Of a stretch of 64,000 nucleotides of DNA, positions 63,026 to 64,000 are shown piece after piece (within the stretch, counting starts at the first letter, position 1; every line of letters begins with the position of its first letter). Position numbers and translations under genes: made by a program. The stretch is taken from contig NZ_ANHX01000091.1 of assembly GCF_000316035.1 (NCBI RefSeq), positions 1-64,000 on the forward strand, written 5' to 3'. A model generated the notes under the pieces. It did not search any database and was not told the origin of the DNA. It saw only the letters and a program-made list of their open reading frames with translations. Source of the DNA: Paenibacillus sp. PAMC 26794 (lineage in GTDB: Bacteria > Bacillota > Bacilli > Paenibacillales > Paenibacillaceae).

Positions 63026-63110
63026 TTTATATATAACTGTTAACATATGATGAACATCGGGTAATGACTTATATCGTGTTTACGAATTCATCAAGTGGAG
63101 GTAACATTTC

Positions 63111-63755
63111 ATGAAATTTTTCTTGGATACAGGGAATGTGGAAGAAATCAAACGGATCGAACGTTTGGGTCTGGTGGATGGAGTCACGACTAACCCGTCT
63201 TTGATTGCCAAAGAAGGTCGCGTATTTAAAGAAGTCATTCAGGAGATCTGTGGCGTGGTTAAAGGCCCGGTCAGTGCTGAAGTCATCGGTCTCAAAGCCG
63301 AGGATATGTTGAAGGAAGCTTATGAAATTGCAGAATGGGCACCGAATGTAGTCATTAAATTGCCGATGACCGAAGATGGGCTGTACGCTTGTCATGAGTT
63401 GACGCAAAAAGGGATCAAAACCAATGTTACGCTGATTTTCTCCGCAGCACAGGGCCTGATGGCGGCGAAAGCCGGTGCAACCTACATCAGTCCATTCGTT
63501 GGTCGCTTGGATGATATTGCGGTGGATGGTATGAAATTGATTCGTGATCTGCGTCTTATTCTGGACATGTATGATCTGCCTTCCGAGATTATCGCAGCAA
63601 GCATTCGTAATATCAAACATGTAGAGGATGCAGCCCTTTTCGGTGCGCATATTGCCACCATTCCGGGTTCGCTTCTGCCGACACTTTGGAAACACCCACT
63701 GACGGACAGCGGGATTGAACGTTTCCTGAAAGACTGGGAATCTGTTCCGAAATAA
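63111..63755 (+). CDS. tal: Transaldolase (small FSA/TalC-type)
   Basis: 214 residues, the length of the fructose-6-phosphate aldolase/small transaldolase subfamily. Motifs: FFLDTGNVEEI at the start, DGVTTNPSLIAKEG, and Schiff-base Lys in VVIKLPMTEDG. It links the pentose phosphate pathway with glycolysis. The start ATG follows tggaggta. Aldolase and transaldolase activity cannot be told apart by sequence alone. Confidence 0.92.
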   Translation: MKFFLDTGNVEEIKRIERLGLVDGVTTNPSLIAKEGRVFKEVIQEICGVVKGPVSAEVIGLKAEDMLKEAYEIAEWAPNVVIKLPMTEDGLYACHELTQKGIKTNVTLIFSAAQGLMAAKAGATYISPFVGRLDDIAVDGMKLIRDLRLILDMYDLPSEIIAASIRNIKHVEDAALFGAHIATIPGSLLPTLWKHPLTDSGIERFLKDWESVPK

Positions 63756-63798
63756 TAGGATAGACATGGCCTGAATCTTTGGGTGGTCTGAACATAAA

Positions 63799-63841
63799 GC
63801 CTTTCGCCTTGCAGAGTAATCTGCGGGCGAAAGGTTTTTTT
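63799..63841 (+). terminator. Terminator after the pentose phosphate genes
   Basis: The stem gcctttcgcc/ggcgaaagg with inner gcaga/tctgc is followed by seven T. Confidence 0.85.
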
Positions 63842-64000
63842 ATCTCTGTTTACGTATTTCCGATTTCCATTAGGTCAGCGATGAGGAGTACTTGTCTCTT
63901 TCATGTTGTTGTTACTTTCTATCCAGTGTCCACGTACTGTCCTTCTTTTTCGGGACAACGGTGCATAAGGTTAACATATAGCTATAGCTCATCCCGCAGG

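Noticed and set aside
62153..63046. 297-codon open frame on the minus strand
   Set aside because: Exact antisense shadow of gnd; the codon bias of gnd leaves few stops on the other strand.
63069..63767. 232-codon open frame on the minus strand
   Set aside because: Antisense of the transaldolase gene with no protein character.

Overview
The window reads as a Paenibacillus chromosome segment. Supporting signs are moderate GC, GGAGG-type ribosome binding sites, a spore protein gene (sspI) next to a YsgA-type rRNA methyltransferase, YwmB, LiaFSR/PspA envelope-stress genes, and large one-component AraC regulators with extracellular sensors. Assignment to genus rests on gene content recalled from the group, not on a search.

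Layout. 1-686: eight tRNA genes (Thr, Tyr, Trp, His, Gln, Gly, Cys, Leu) closed by a terminator. 856-4605: a methyltransferase and a membrane AraC-type regulator with a cre-like CcpA site in its promoter region. 5163-10207: an envelope-stress cluster (LiaI-like, PspA, PspC, PspC, PspA, then LiaF, LiaS, LiaR), followed by a MITE-like palindromic element. 10659-18016: housekeeping genes (ywmB, zwf, doxX, prfC, sspI, ktrC-like, ysgA-like). 18223-23802: a SUKH-like gene, a short-chain dehydrogenase behind a TetR-type palindrome, an ECF sigma/anti-sigma pair, and a divergent AraC / Gfo-Idh-MocA pair.

24282-58583 is the notable part: about 34 kb, all on the plus strand. Its first half (24282-36165) looks like a Tad/Flp-type pilus or secretion machine: a degenerate GGDEF membrane protein, CpaE-like NTPase, CpaB-like SAF protein, two more ParA-like NTPases, a TadA/CpaF-like ATPase, a TadB/TadC-like membrane protein, three pilin-like proteins and two other bitopic proteins. 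It runs with tiny gaps into a type VII secretion ATPase (EssC/EccC, three ATPase domains). Then come WXG100 proteins, a vWA protein, a YukD-like ubiquitin fold, a kinase-like bitopic protein in the EssB position, and an EspG-like candidate. No EsaA, EssA or prepilin peptidase gene was seen. The rest is cargo: an Rhs toxin with a possible ADP-ribosyltransferase tip and adjacent immunity candidate, an orphan decayed Rhs tip with its own immunity gene, an SLH protein coupled to an 1166-residue surface protein, and a lipase toxin with a C-terminal WXG100-like domain. The lipase is flanked by a lipoprotein and a small helical partner, the arrangement of staphylococcal TilA/TslA.

58793-64000: an AraC pseudogene, an HxlR regulator, then a second zwf, gnd and a small transaldolase, giving an oxidative and non-oxidative pentose phosphate cluster. 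A strongly structured 540-bp leader precedes gnd.

Working model (inference): the Tad-like and EssC modules are co-transcribed and together form a surface or secretion apparatus that exports the WXG100-partnered Rhs and lipase toxins, probably for competition between bacteria.
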